DNA of 64,000 nt. It comes from Diplolepis rosae (taxonomy: Eukaryota > Arthropoda > Insecta > Hymenoptera > Diplolepididae). Position 1 is the stretch's first letter; each line of letters starts with the position of its first letter. Positions 54,230 to 64,000 of this stretch are shown one piece after another. The translations under genes and the position numbers were made by a program. Below the pieces are notes generated by a model, which saw only the letters and a list, made by a program, of their open reading frames with translations, was not told the origin of the DNA and made no database searches. The stretch spans positions 496,001 through 560,000 of the forward strand of contig JAPYXD010000685.1 in assembly GCA_030998225.1 (NCBI GenBank), given 5' to 3'.

Positions 54230-55126
54230 GTTAGAACTGTAGAAGAATTGATCGGGCTCTTCCCAAGGTCGTCAGCGTCCTTCGACGTCCTGCGTTGTCA
54301 CCATGCGTAAAGATGAACATAAAAATAGAGAAAAAATACGAAGCCGGATAACCTCTATAAAAAAAATATTGGGGCATTCTGGCGCAGGAGAGAAAAGTTA
54401 TTTGGGTGAAATTTAGAACTTTAGAAGACATGAAAAAAATAATATAACGGATAAAAGAGGATTGAAAGAGGATAATAGAGAGGTAAGAATAAGATTTTAA
54501 GAAGATAGAAGTGGGTGGAATATGGTATAAATGGAATGAAAGAGATAGAACTTTAAAAGAGATGAAGGTTTTCCAGATGGGAGCGGGGACAAAGCCAATA
54601 ATGTTACAAAGAGAAGAGTGATACAAGAAAAGGAGAAATGAAAGGAAAAAGGAAGAAGAAAAAACACGAAGGTTCAAGAGGAAAACGGAAAGGATGCCAA
54701 GATATTTTCAGGAGAAAAACAAGGGACAGAAACTAAAATCAATATCAAGATTTAGATTAGGAAATTAATGGAAAGCAAGGAGACATTGAATAGAAGAAGA
54801 AAAAAAGTCATGTAGATTATGCTAGACAGAAAGAGAAACAGGAATCTACGTAATGAAAGAATGCAACTACCCAGAAACAGATGAAAGGATTGAGGACTTA
54901 ATGAGGGACAAGGAGTTGAATGGATGAAAAAAGTAAAAAAGAAACGAAAGGCAAAATGATAGAGGGGGAGAAGAAGGAAGAAAGTCTAGAATAAGAACGT
55001 GCAAATAATGTAAAATGATGTATATATAAAAGCTGTAAAAAATGTCGGCAAATGGCACTCCGTGACGTGAAAACTGCAACATCATCGTTACGTACGGCTA
55101 TTATTAAATTAAATTAAATTAAATGG
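54230..55126 (+). pseudogene. LINE 3' end with (TTAAA)n tail
   Basis: The + strand is rich in A and G and broken, but near 54800-54890 reads CRLC, ERETGIYVMKECNYPETDERI, a C-terminal zinc motif (CxxC...C) of insect LINE ORF2. It is followed by an untranslated part and a tail ATTAAATTAAATTAAATTAAA at 55104-55125. Simple-repeat tails mark the 3' end of many non-LTR elements. Too decayed to name the clade. Confidence 0.5.
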
Positions 55127-57076
55127 AAAAAAAGTAAAAATAATTACCCTTAATATATTTTATTCATTAGTATAATGAGTACGCGGAGGTCGTTCAAACT
55201 GCCGAATTTAGTTGATACAAATATTAGCTAAATTTGTTTATTATTATGTTGGGTCGATGGTCTTCTACTCTCGGATTGAGAGTGTATTCTACACGCGTCT
55301 ACGCTTATCACTTTTAAATTTGAATAAGAAAAGGGGAAAGGCGCTTTAAATAAGTTTAAATCAAGCGGCTAAAATTCACATAAATAAAATGATAATTCAT
55401 TTTTAAGGAAAACAAAACAAACAAACTGATGTGAACATTTTTGTGGAAGAGTTAAAAGACGGAATAAAAATGGATCGGAACGATACAATATTAAAGTTTT
55501 GTACATTACCGTATCCTATGGTTTTTACTCTAGATACTTATCCTACCAGATGTCCTGGAAGCAGAAGCAAAGCAGAGAACATGTTCTTGTTGCTGAAGTC
55601 CTGAGTTATCCGGGACAAACTTGATTTAGTGTTGCCGTGGTCTCAAAAAGGAACCACTCTTGTCCTTACGCGGTTCACCCGCGCACACAACCTTTTACTT
55701 TACTTCAACCTGATAGTTTTAAAGTGAGAAAGAGATAGATAGCTTTTAACTGGAAGGTAGGCAGTACTTTTAAATTGCCTGTCTTTCGCCATTCTTATCT
55801 CACAATAAACCTATTTCTGGTTATAAGAAAATAAACTCCTCGTCGTTTTAAGATTCGACGAGATGTAGATTTTCTTAGCTATTTAGTATTTAACTAACTA
55901 GGTTTCTAGCTCCAGATCACGACACACTATTAATACTTGCGATCAATTGACTACAAGCGAGCTTCTAGGTAGGAAAAACCCGATTTTTGGTAGTAAGAGT
56001 ATTTTGGACTACTCTCAGTGGTACGATCTCGCGTCTGGCTTCCGTCGGAGAGAAGATTTTATTATTATTAACGTCCGCCCAATTGCAATCCCCAATTCGT
56101 AGCCCTGGCTAGGTCTTTTTACAAACCTAGGTCAACTAGACAGGTGATAGGAGGCGCTTGTCCCGTACCGCGGACGGGCAAAGTAGAGAAAAGTATTTTC
56201 TCTACTGTTCCAGTAGTTCTGGTTAGTACCAGGTTGCTCAAGTAACTGCGAATTTGATTTAGTTTAGTTTTGCTTCGAAATGATCGATTCCTGGTAGCCT
56301 ACTTGTTATTACCTGTTGCCAAGTGAAATTTGTGATGAAATGGTTATTTCGGATATAGTTGAAATTTTTAGATCATATTTCATGGCACCAATAAATTAAA
56401 TATCGACATAAAATAATTAAATCGATTCCTTTGATTATTAATTCTGGATTCTGATACCTTAAATATTTTTCATAATTTAAAAAAATCAATGGTTCAGATC
56501 CTTTTCAGAAATATCGTATGCACTGGCTATGGTAACTTGTAGCTATCCAAGTTTGTTTATGGTATTTATAGTTTATAGTGTTTATAGTAGAAGTACCGTA
56601 GTACTTGTGCGTTTAAATAAACATAATAGGAAATTTTGGGAAGGAATATAGGGTAAACTATGGGAAAACTAGGTGAAAACTATTTAGAAACTATGGAAAA
56701 ACTAAACATCATTTATACTCGTGTTGGAGGGATTTTTTACGTTGTCACTATGATTTTAATGTATTCTCATCTCACGACGTAGCCAAATTGAGCTTAAAAA
56801 TTACTGTGTGCACTAGCGTACTATTTTTCAATATTTTCGTTTGTGAATTTATTCCTTTAAGACTTGTGTTCTCCTTCTTGCTCCTCCCTTCCGTTCATCC
56901 TACTCCTGTGCCAATTTGTAATATTTTCCTATAGTTTACCTAAATTTAGAAATAGCATGAATTAAAATTTTGAAGAATTTACGCTGTTTTGTAATTCTAA
57001 GCTATAAATATATATATACATGTAGTATATATATATTTGAAACGTAATATAGCATAATTTAGAATTTATACAAACC
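55127..57076. other. Intron stretch without recognisable genes
   Basis: No domain or clear repeat found. There is a (TA)-rich microsatellite at about 57006-57036. The segment 55600-56230 has mixed composition with CpG-containing words and might be an old LTR, but I found no second copy. Confidence 0.35.
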
Positions 57077-57289
57077 AACTACTGAAGATATTTGTTGGAA
57101 GCCGAGTCCCGGACGAAGATTGAAGAAGACACTGAGTGCCGGGCGAAGGTTGAAGAAGACACTGAGTGCAATTTCTGAATTAGCAGCTAGTTTTATAGAC
57201 TCTCATTTGGGTCAAAATCCCCTCTATTAGTCGATATTATGAGTCACGAAGAACCCGTTGACGCATTTTCTAAGAATTATTTTGTTAAT
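57077..57289 (-). repeat. 213-base direct repeat (left copy)
   Basis: Appears identical to 61606-61818. In minus-strand sense it contains TATAAAA (57191-57197 inverted) and, about 30 bases later, the initiator TCAGT, as in an LTR promoter. Two 24-base GAAGAAGACACTGAGTGC-type units lie within. It does not start TG or end CA and has no target duplication, so it is only part of an LTR or another duplicated segment. Confidence 0.75.
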
Positions 57290-57319
57290 CAAATGGATGC
57301 TCGGAGAGATCCCATCGCG

Positions 57320-57385
57320 TTCTTAAAGAATATCTTAAACAATTTATCGAAAATAATGCAGAATGGGATGACTGTGTGTGGTGAT
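57320..57385 (+). pseudogene. Integrase scrap in opposite orientation
   Basis: The + strand reads KEYLKQFIENNAEWDD, matching EYLKQFVAKNSEWDD in the integrase at 29284. The neighbouring pol (57646 on) is on the minus strand, so a rearrangement or inversion separates them. Confidence 0.6.
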
Positions 57386-57645
57386 TTCGCAATATTGATT
57401 TAATATTTAATTCTTTTACTATGGAATGAAGAGAATAAATCGCTAATTTAATATCTTTAGTCGTTTATCCTAGACTTCCCTTAAATTTGTCTTCTATTGG
57501 AAGTTCCACATTTTTCCAAAAGTTTAGAGCCTACATCGCGAGGTTCTCCTTTATTGCTTGCAAAATACACATAATTATCTTTTCTCATTGTTAATTGGTC
57601 TCGGTATTCAATTATATTTTTCTGTGCCCTAGGCAATCCGGATGT

Positions 57646-59046
57646 TCAAGGTTGATCAGGGGGTGGCTCTGGGGGTGGTCTTTCGTCTTTAAAATCGCAA
57701 TCATCAGAGTTTTCTGAATTCCTTATTTCTAATCTGTCCAAGTGCTCATTCTCGTTTTCATTTTCTTCGTTCTGGAAATTTTCCTGAGTTTCTTTTTCAT
57801 TTTCACTTGATAAGTCGGAATTTGATTCAAAATAACATTCTTCTTTAAATTCTTCGTCTTTATTTTCTTTAACATGTTTTTTCTTCTTATTTGCTTTAGG
57901 CTTTTTCTTAACATCATAATCTGGATCAGAATCAGATTCGTCTTCTGATTCTATAAATTTACGTTGTTGTTTGGATTCCTTAAAATTATTTACTTCAATA
58001 TTTCCTTCAATTACATCATAATCTATTTTTTCATAACACGTATGACTTTTTTCAGGTGCCTTTTTCTCACATTTAAAATCAGATATGCATTTTGCATTTC
58101 TTTGTTCAATTAAGTTTATTTCAGTATTACTCTTAGTATTTATATCATCATTTTCAATATCATCTAAATCAATAGGGTTTCTAGATAAAGCGTCTGCATT
58201 CACATTAGTTTTACCTGCTTTGTATGCAACATCAAAATCATATTCTGCCAGTTTCAGTTTCCACCTAGTTACTCGTGAGCAAGGGTCTTTCGAGTTTTGA
58301 AACCATACTAATGATTTATGGTCTGTGACCAAGGTAAATTTTCGTCCATATAAGTAAGGGCGGAAATATGTCACACAATAAATAATTGCTAATGCTTCTT
58401 TTTCATATGTATCGTATTTTCTTTCACAATCATTTAATGATCTAGAAGTATAAGCTATAGGTTTATCTTTACCTATTTTACCTTGAGAAAGTATTCCTCC
58501 TATAGCGAATCCTGACGCATCAGTTGTTAAAATGAAAGGTTGTGAGAAGTCTGGTCTTTGTAAAAGGGATTCTTCACACAATTTTTCTTTTAGAAGTTCA
58601 AATGCTTCTTGTTGCTTTTCTGACCAAACGAATTTTACATCTTTCTTTAAAAGTTTGTTCAAGGGTGTTGCAATTTTAGAGAATCCATCAATGAATATTC
58701 TATAATATCCAGCTAGTCCTAAAAATTGGTTAATATTTTTAGGGTTTTTGGGGGTTGGAAAATTCTTTACTGCTTCTATTTTATTAGTGTCTGGGCTTAC
58801 TGCTGCTTTGTCTATAATATGTCCTAAGTATGCGACTTCTGGACGTAAGAATTCACATTTATCTGGTTGTAATTTTAGATTTGCTGCGCTTAGTCTTTCC
58901 ATCAGTTTGTTAAATTTTTCCTCGTGTTCTTCTAAGGAATTTGCATATAAAACGATGTCATCTAGGTAGACAAATAATTCAGTACCTTGAAGTCCTGTTA
59001 AAACTAAATCCATTAGTCGTTGAAAAGTAGTTGGTGCATTTTTCAA
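57646..59046 (-). pseudogene. RT (second half), RNase H and spacer of gypsy element 3
   Basis: Minus-strand 466-codon frame with an intact RT catalytic box FVYLDDIVLYANS, LKLQPDKCEFL, YLGHIID, and connection LGLAGYYRIFI. RNase H follows with TTDASGFAIGGILSQ, TDHKSLVWF and NVNADALSRNPID, then an acidic spacer ending RPPPEPPP. It is the closest relative of the giant retroelement in the window and holds the pol core which that element lost. It stops before integrase. Confidence 0.88.
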
Positions 59047-59900
59047 ACCAAATAGCGTACGGTCAAATTCATAATGACCATAGGGGGTTGAAAAAAGCTG
59101 TCTTATGAGAATCTTCTGGACTCATTTTCATTTAATGGAATCCTGAAGCAAGATCAAATACAGAAAAATATTGTACTGATCCTAATTGGTCTAAAATATC
59201 AATAATATTCGGTAAAGGGTAAGAATCTCCAATCGTTTTTTCATTAAGTTTGCGAAAATCGAGTACCATTCGCCATTTCCTATTTCCATGTGAGTCTAAT
59301 TTTTTTGGTACTATCCAAACAGGTGTGTTATATGGTGATTGTGAAGGTTTGATAATTTTATTATTGATCAGTTTATTTACTTGTCGTGAAATCTCTTCTT
59401 TATGTACTAGAGGGAATCTATATTGTTTTGAAAATATAGGCTGATCATCTGTTGTCGGAATGTTATGTTGTAAGACAGTTGGTGCTCCTAAGGGTTCTCC
59501 TGGTATATGAAAACGATCTGCATATTTTTGGATTAAATGTTCGACATGTTGCTTTTCTTCTTGATTTAAATGATCCAATCTCAATAATTCTTTAATGGAA
59601 TTTTCCCGATTTCTATTTGAAATATTAAATGATTGATTATAATCATTTATTTTTGGAATCTGATTAATAAAATCATTGCAAATTTGTCGTGGAAAATTAA
59701 ATTATTTTCTGTCTCCTAAATTTGTTTTTGTGTTAGTTTGTTTTTCTTCATGTATTGATACTTCTTCAAAGCCGAACAATTCAACAGTTGGTATGGTTAA
59801 CTTTTGAGGTTTTGTATTTGTATTAAATATTTTCATGTACGCTTTATTTTTATTATTAGAAACAATTGCATTTCCTAAATAAACTCCATTGCATAAGTGT
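59047..59900 (-). pseudogene. RT (first half) and protease-RT linker of gypsy element 3
   Basis: Minus strand from 59584: RLDHLNQEEKQHVEHL, SKQYRFPLVHKEEI, SPYNTPVWIVPKK, KWRMVLDFRKLNEKT, FDLASGFH. These match the giant element (27300-27606) closely and extend beyond its break. A stop follows FDLASGFH and the frame shifts before 59046. The linker 59702-59900 is cut by the mariner. Confidence 0.85.
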
Positions 59901-59901
59901 A

Positions 59902-60617
59902 CTAGGTTGTTCAAAAAGTTTTGAAAGCGACATCTATAGAGCAGTAGGAGAACCAAAATTTCTACGCCATTTTAAGATTTCATCTTTCATATGAACATAC
60001 CCAAAGTGTCATTCCACTCTGTCAATTCATTGTTTGTTTACAAGCCATTTGAAGTTGACGTGTCAGTGTATTTTTGTACAATGGAAAAAACCGAATATCG
60101 TGCAGTGATAAAATCCGTTGTTTTGGAAGGTTTATCAGCAACGGAAATTCATACAAAAATGGTGAAAGTGTTAAAGGAAGCTGCTCCTTCACTTCCAACT
60201 GTGCATCGATGGGTTTTAGAGAGGTTTGCAGAAGAAAAAAATCCTTTTTCATCAAGACAATGCACCCGCTCACACAGCTCAAAAAACCATCACTAAAATA
60301 ACCGAATTAAAGTACGAATTGTTGCAGCATCCACCTTATTCGCCTGATTTAGCTCCCTCTGACTTCTGGCTGTTCCCACACCTCAAGAAATTCCTTCGTT
60401 GGAAGCATTTTTCATCAAACGAAGAGGTTATAGCCGTCGTAGAGGAGTATTTTACTGGCATTGCAGAAAGTCACTTCCATGATGGGATAAACAAGTTGGA
60501 AGACCGTTGGACCAAATGTATTGATCTTACGGGAGATTATACTGAGCAATAAAAGTGATTTCACCAAAAAAAAAAACGTATTTTCATTTCCGCTTTCAAA
60601 ATTTTTGAACAACCTAG
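59902..60617 (+). mobile_element. Internally deleted mariner in gypsy element 3
   Basis: Ends CTAGGTTGTTCAAAAAGTTTTGAAAGCG and its inverse (quoted tips pair over about 28 bases), flanked by TA at 59900-59901 and 60618-60619. 716 bases instead of about 1.3 kb. The transposase N terminus (MEKTEYRAVIKSVVLEGL, about 60080) joins after AEEK directly to FHQDNAPAHTA and SPDLAPSDFWLFP, the second and third catalytic Asp regions. The first Asp and about 150 residues are lost. Confidence 0.9.
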
Positions 60618-60629
60618 TAATTGTGGAAC

Positions 60630-61050
60630 AAATCCCTGTTTTTGTTCACTGTTTTTAATTCTTACATAAAAATCTAAAATTGTTCTTGCTGGTTCCAATA
60701 TAGTTTCTTGCATTTCAAATGGGTAAATTTTATCATTTATCTCAAGTTGTTTTTCTGCATAATTAATTTTTGCATTGTTGTTTCTGAAAAATTCTGTACC
60801 TAGTATACCATCATGTTCAATAGGTACTTCGTTCGGTATTATGTTGAGGGTAGTCGAGTAGCCGTAAATATTGATTATAATCTGACCAAGTGTGAATACA
60901 GGGTGTTCATTTATACCTGTTAGCTTCAGACATTCACATTTATTTATTTTTACGTTTGTTTTGACTGCTTGTTGTTTGATTAAATTAGATCCGGCTTCTG
61001 TATCTATCATCATGTGTATAGGATTTTTCAATCCTTCAGCTGATAAAATT
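60630..61050 (-). pseudogene. Protease of gypsy element 3
   Basis: Minus strand: HMMIDTEAGSNLIKQQAV, where the active-site triad would be D-T/S-G and here reads D-T-E-A-G, so the essential Gly position is disturbed. It continues LKLTGINEHPVFTLGQI and GILGTEFFRNN, parallel to the giant element's protease remnant at 26680-26830. The mariner lies downstream. Confidence 0.8.
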
Positions 61051-61132
61051 ATATGAGGAATTGTATTGCTTGTACTTGAATTGAATTTTTCTGTTTTATT
61101 TTAAATAAAATTAGGTGCATTCAATTGTTCAT

Positions 61133-61530
61133 TTAAGCCCTTCTTTTGGCACCCGTTCCGGGAAGGGCATTGGAGTTTTCCTGTTTATTAAATTCTTGTT
61201 GTTGTTGCTGTTGTTGTGGTGGTTGTTGTAATTGTTGATTCATATTAAATTGTTCGTTACAATTCCTAGATGTATGTCCTGGTGTATTACATGAATAGCA
61301 AATAAGTTCAAAATTTTGACCTGGATTTTGGTTCTGATCAAAATTTAGATTCTGATTTCTATTTTGATTGTAGTTCGCATTATAATTTGATCTTTGGTTG
61401 AAATAAGGATTTTGATTGAAATTCCTGCTTCGATTGAAATTCCTTCTAGGTTGATGATTAAACCACTTGCTTGTTGCTGAATCCACTCAGGAACCACTGA
61501 TAATCCGAATGTTGTGATAAACGTCTCCAC
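61133..61530 (-). pseudogene. Gag C terminus of gypsy element 3
   Basis: Minus strand: an Asn/Gln-rich region (NQNPYFNQRSNYNAN), one zinc knuckle CYSCNTPGHTSRNC, then a polyglutamine run (PPQQQQQQQEF). The capsid part is missing; the sequence meets the 213-base repeat after about 75 more bases. Confidence 0.8.
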
Positions 61531-61605
61531 TGAACAATTGAACGCGACGGATAATACCGAGGATGGGTCGAAGAATACTGGCTGACGAAGGTTTGAAGAA
61601 AACTG

Positions 61606-61818
61606 AACTACTGAAGATATTTGTTGGAAGCCGAGTCCCGGACGAAGATTGAAGAAGACACTGAGTGCCGGGCGAAGGTTGAAGAAGACACTGAGTGCAA
61701 TTTCTGAATTAGCAGCTAGTTTTATAGACTCTCATTTGGGTCAAAATCCCCTCTATTAGTCGATATTATGAGTCACGAAGAACCCGTTGACGCATTTTCT
61801 AAGAATTATTTTGTTAAT
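61606..61818 (-). repeat. 213-base direct repeat (right copy)
   Basis: Second copy of 57077-57289, same orientation, no difference noticed. In minus-strand sense it lies upstream of gag, and its inverse TATA (61720-61726) could drive it. Confidence 0.75.
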
Positions 61819-62207
61819 ACTGGCCTATTGTTTGGCGCCTGGCTGAACTCGTCTCTTCCTGTGGTCAGATTTTCCATACTAGGAAAAAGATCTATTGCAT
61901 GATCAGCTGCATCAGCGGTCTTGTCAAAATGCTCGGGTTATGGGCGCTTCAAGTGGCATACAAATTTAACTTATGATTTATTATTACGATTTTTTGGAAA
62001 AATTTCACCGGCTTGATACGCTCGTAACAGTCACGACCCATCTGGAACCTATAAAGCTCTAGCCGGCTAAGTATTATTCAGCTACTCTCGCTTGGTGTTT
62101 TTTCATACTTGGGGGATAAGTTTTTACTATTACAAGACTAATTCACCTCAAATACTAAATTTAAAAAATTTGAGTTTCTCAAAATTATCTGAACTAATTT
62201 TCATAAA
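61819..62207. other. Intron stretch without recognisable genes
   Basis: No coding motif or repeat recognised. Confidence 0.35.
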
Positions 62208-62433
62208 TTAAATAAATGGATAAAATTTATTTAAGTTTATGTATCGTCTTCTTTTTAAAAAAAGCAGCAGGTTTGCAATAGTGAAAAAATTATCAAAGAA
62301 AACACAATGATGAGCTTTGATGATATTTCGAGTGGGATATTTTATCAGGTGTCCACCTAGGAGTTTGTAAACGCTTCCTCCTAACTTCTCACTGTATATT
62401 TGAAAATCGCGAATGAACCCAGGCTGGTTAGTA
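62208..62433 (-). pseudogene. piggyBac-like transposase scrap
   Basis: Minus strand: NQPGFIRDFQIYSEK, then LGGSVYKLLGGHLIK, HHCVFFDNFFTIANLLLFLKRR. G-x-x-x-DF-x-IY followed by VFFDNFFT...LL..L is characteristic of piggyBac transposases, with the Asp in FFDNFF being catalytic. The fragment ends exactly where the mariner begins; on the far side (63692 onward, minus) a PERWFYF-like frame may be the preceding part, but I am unsure. Confidence 0.7.
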
Positions 62434-63689
62434 TTAAGTGTACAACTTTTCTCCCGCCGTTTTTCCAAAAATTTAAGGCTTTATTTTTGAAAAGTGATTA
62501 CTTATTTATGAATTAAAGTGCTATCCGTCCCTAGCCACTACTTTTTTCCATATTTCTGGCAATTGTCGGATATTATCTTGAAAAAACGATGCGTCTTCTG
62601 AGGCGAGTCACGAATCGATCCATTTCTTAGCTTTTTCATAAAAGCGGTAATGCTGATGAGCCAGGCCGTATGCCATGGATCGAAACAAATATTAGCTGTA
62701 AGGAGCAACGTCTGGAGAGTACGGCATGGGAGGTAAGACCTCCCATTTCAATGTTTCCAAGTATGTCTTGACCGGTCTTGCGACATATGGCCAACCATTG
62801 TCATGCTGGAGGATAACTTTGCCATGTCTGTTTTGGTACTGTGGGTATTCCTCCTTCAATGCTTGGCTCAAACGCATTAATTGCGTTCGATACCGACCCC
62901 CTGTGATGGTTCCCCTCGATTTCAACAGCTCATAATACACCACACCGAGCTGGTCCCAACATATGCAGAGCATAACCTTGACACCGTGAATATTTGGTCT
63001 GACCGTCGACGTGAGGCATTTCCGGGAATTCCCCATGATTTTCTGCGCTTAGGATTTTCGTAGTGGACTCATTTCTCGTCGCCGATCACAATGAGATGTA
63101 AAAACCCCTTCCGATTCTGTCTTTGAAGCAACTCTTCACATGCAAAGAAACGCCGTTTAAAATCTCTCGGCTTCAACTCGTACGGAACCCAATTTCCAAT
63201 CTTCTGAATCATTCCCATGGCTTTTAAGCGTTTCAAAATGGTTTATTGAGTCACCTCCATTGATTCTGCCGATTCTTCTTTCGTTTGGCATGAGTCTTCA
63301 GCAAGTTATGCCTCCAGTTCGGAATCTTCGAAAACTTTCCCTTTTCCACCGCTATACCGGTCCTTGACATCCAAATCACAACTCTTGAAGCGTTGAAACC
63401 ACTCACGACACATTATTTCACTAAAAGCAGCCTCACCGTAAGTACTTGAGAGCATTCGATGAGCCTCAGTCGCAGTTTTCTTCAAATGAAAGGAGACAAT
63501 CAAAACTTCCCGAAAATTTCGATAATTTGGCTCGAAAACTGGCATCTTCGATCGAGAATAAATTTATGATGCAAACACAAATTCACTAATGTGGCTTACT
63601 GTGTGGCATTTTTGATCTGTCTATTTCGACCAAAACTTACCGCTGCAGTCATCTATCGAAAAACAGCGGAAGCAGATTTGTACACCTCA
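62434..63689 (-). mobile_element. Full-length but dead mariner
   Basis: TA at 62432-62433 and 63690-63691 flank 1,256 bases, the usual mariner length. Inverted ends pair over about 28 bases with mismatches (GTGTACAA, then CCCGCCGTTTTTC against TCCGCTGTTTTTC). It lies in a piggyBac relic. Confidence 0.88.
62560..63545 (-). pseudogene. Mariner transposase with stops and shifts
   Basis: From the ATG at 63545: MPVFEPNYRNFREVLI, helix-turn-helix region (ATEAHRMLSSTYGEAA, CREWFQRF), first catalytic Asp in VIGDEKWVHYENPKRRKSW (about 63080), second in LQHDNGWPYVARPVK (about 62790), then PYSPDVAPYS, where the family's third Asp (SPDLAPSDY) has been lost to a stop. In-frame stops and frameshifts occur throughout. 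Confidence 0.85.
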
Positions 63690-63691
63690 TA

Positions 63692-64000
63692 TTTTTAAGA
63701 GTGATAACAAAAATAAAACCATCGCTCTGGGCTACATTTGCCTGTCGCGCGGTATCGCTCCTAACACAAGACGTGCGTGGCTCTTGTGTATGCTTCAGAT
63801 TTAATCAAACCTGCCGCTTTTTGTCGACTCAATGGAAAAATGAAACACACCAGAAAGCAAAAAAACTGTGTGACATTCATATTATTCGAATCATAAATTT
63901 TCAATTAACAATAATTTATGAAATACAAATGAAATCAGCTGCGACAAAAATTAATTTCTCTAAATTCGTTTAACGAAAAACTTATGCATAAACCCATTAA
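63692..64000. other. End of window, still inside the Cand1 intron
   Basis: Nothing certain. A 90-codon open frame on the + strand has no motif. No Cand1 exon. Confidence 0.4.

Noticed and set aside
54231..54677. 148-codon minus-strand frame rich in Phe, Ser and Leu
   Set aside because: It is the shadow of the A/G-rich plus-strand LINE relic; the composition alone explains it.
57077..61818. 213-base direct repeats as a complete LTR pair
   Set aside because: No TG...CA ends, no target duplication, and an opposite-strand integrase scrap beside one copy; kept only as LTR-like repeats.

Overview
The window is AT-rich nuclear DNA of an arthropod, most likely an insect (a hymenopteran would fit, but that is a guess). 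Introns follow GT-AG, the mobile elements are insect families (mariner, Tc1, hAT, piggyBac, R1-like LINE, Penelope, Ty3/gypsy errantivirus-like), and the only host gene is split into short exons. That gene is Cand1 on the + strand. Three exons (484-757, 894-1400, 9454-9737) encode the middle of CAND1. The intron after 9737 runs past the end of the window, so it is longer than 54 kb and is almost wholly built of nested transposons.

Layout. 1-9.7 kb: Cand1 exons, with an 8-kb intron holding Penelope fragments in inverted orientation, a dead Tc1 copy, a LINE scrap and hairpin MITEs. 10.2-16 kb: a deleted mariner-like copy, then a decayed gypsy element (gag, protease, RT/RNase H, integrase). 17.5-19.6 kb: a second, far more decayed gypsy element on the minus strand that keeps a scrap of an unusual glycoprotein gene. 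19.6-50.6 kb: nested insertions. An R1-like LINE tail is split by an element with hAT-type ends (20167-50217). Inside that lies a long-inverted-repeat hAT-like element (about 20350-48905). Inside that lies a giant LTR retroelement (22346-48074, 4-bp target duplication GAAC). The retroelement is in turn hit by a 6.6-kb hAT with 1,536-bp inverted repeats (31865-38469) and by a solo LTR (44117-45844). 50.6-64 kb: a mariner remnant cut by a foldback element, a LINE tail, a minus-strand gypsy fragment flanked by 213-bp direct repeats and carrying a deleted mariner, and a piggyBac scrap next to a full-size dead mariner.

The most interesting object is the giant LTR retroelement, about 17.4 kb once its two later insertions are discounted. 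It has LTRs with a TATA box and initiator, a primer site matching tRNA-Gly(GCC), a leader with three nuclear-receptor-type TGACCTTGA sites, a splice donor before gag and splice acceptors before downstream genes. Gag and integrase remain, but the protease active site and the whole RT/RNase H core have been deleted. Downstream it carries two unrelated envelope-type glycoprotein genes (one chuvirus/mononegavirus-like, one of the errantivirus/baculovirus F type). It also carries three small genes with four double-stranded-RNA-binding domains in total, several joined to zinc knuckles. There is an apparently spliced acidic gene on the opposite strand and a small Cys-rich gene. A plausible reading, which is inference, is an endogenous-retrovirus lineage with a captured second envelope and a set of dsRNA-binding accessory proteins that could oppose host RNA interference. 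This copy is defective and would need a helper; related pol genes lie at 57.6-61.5 kb.
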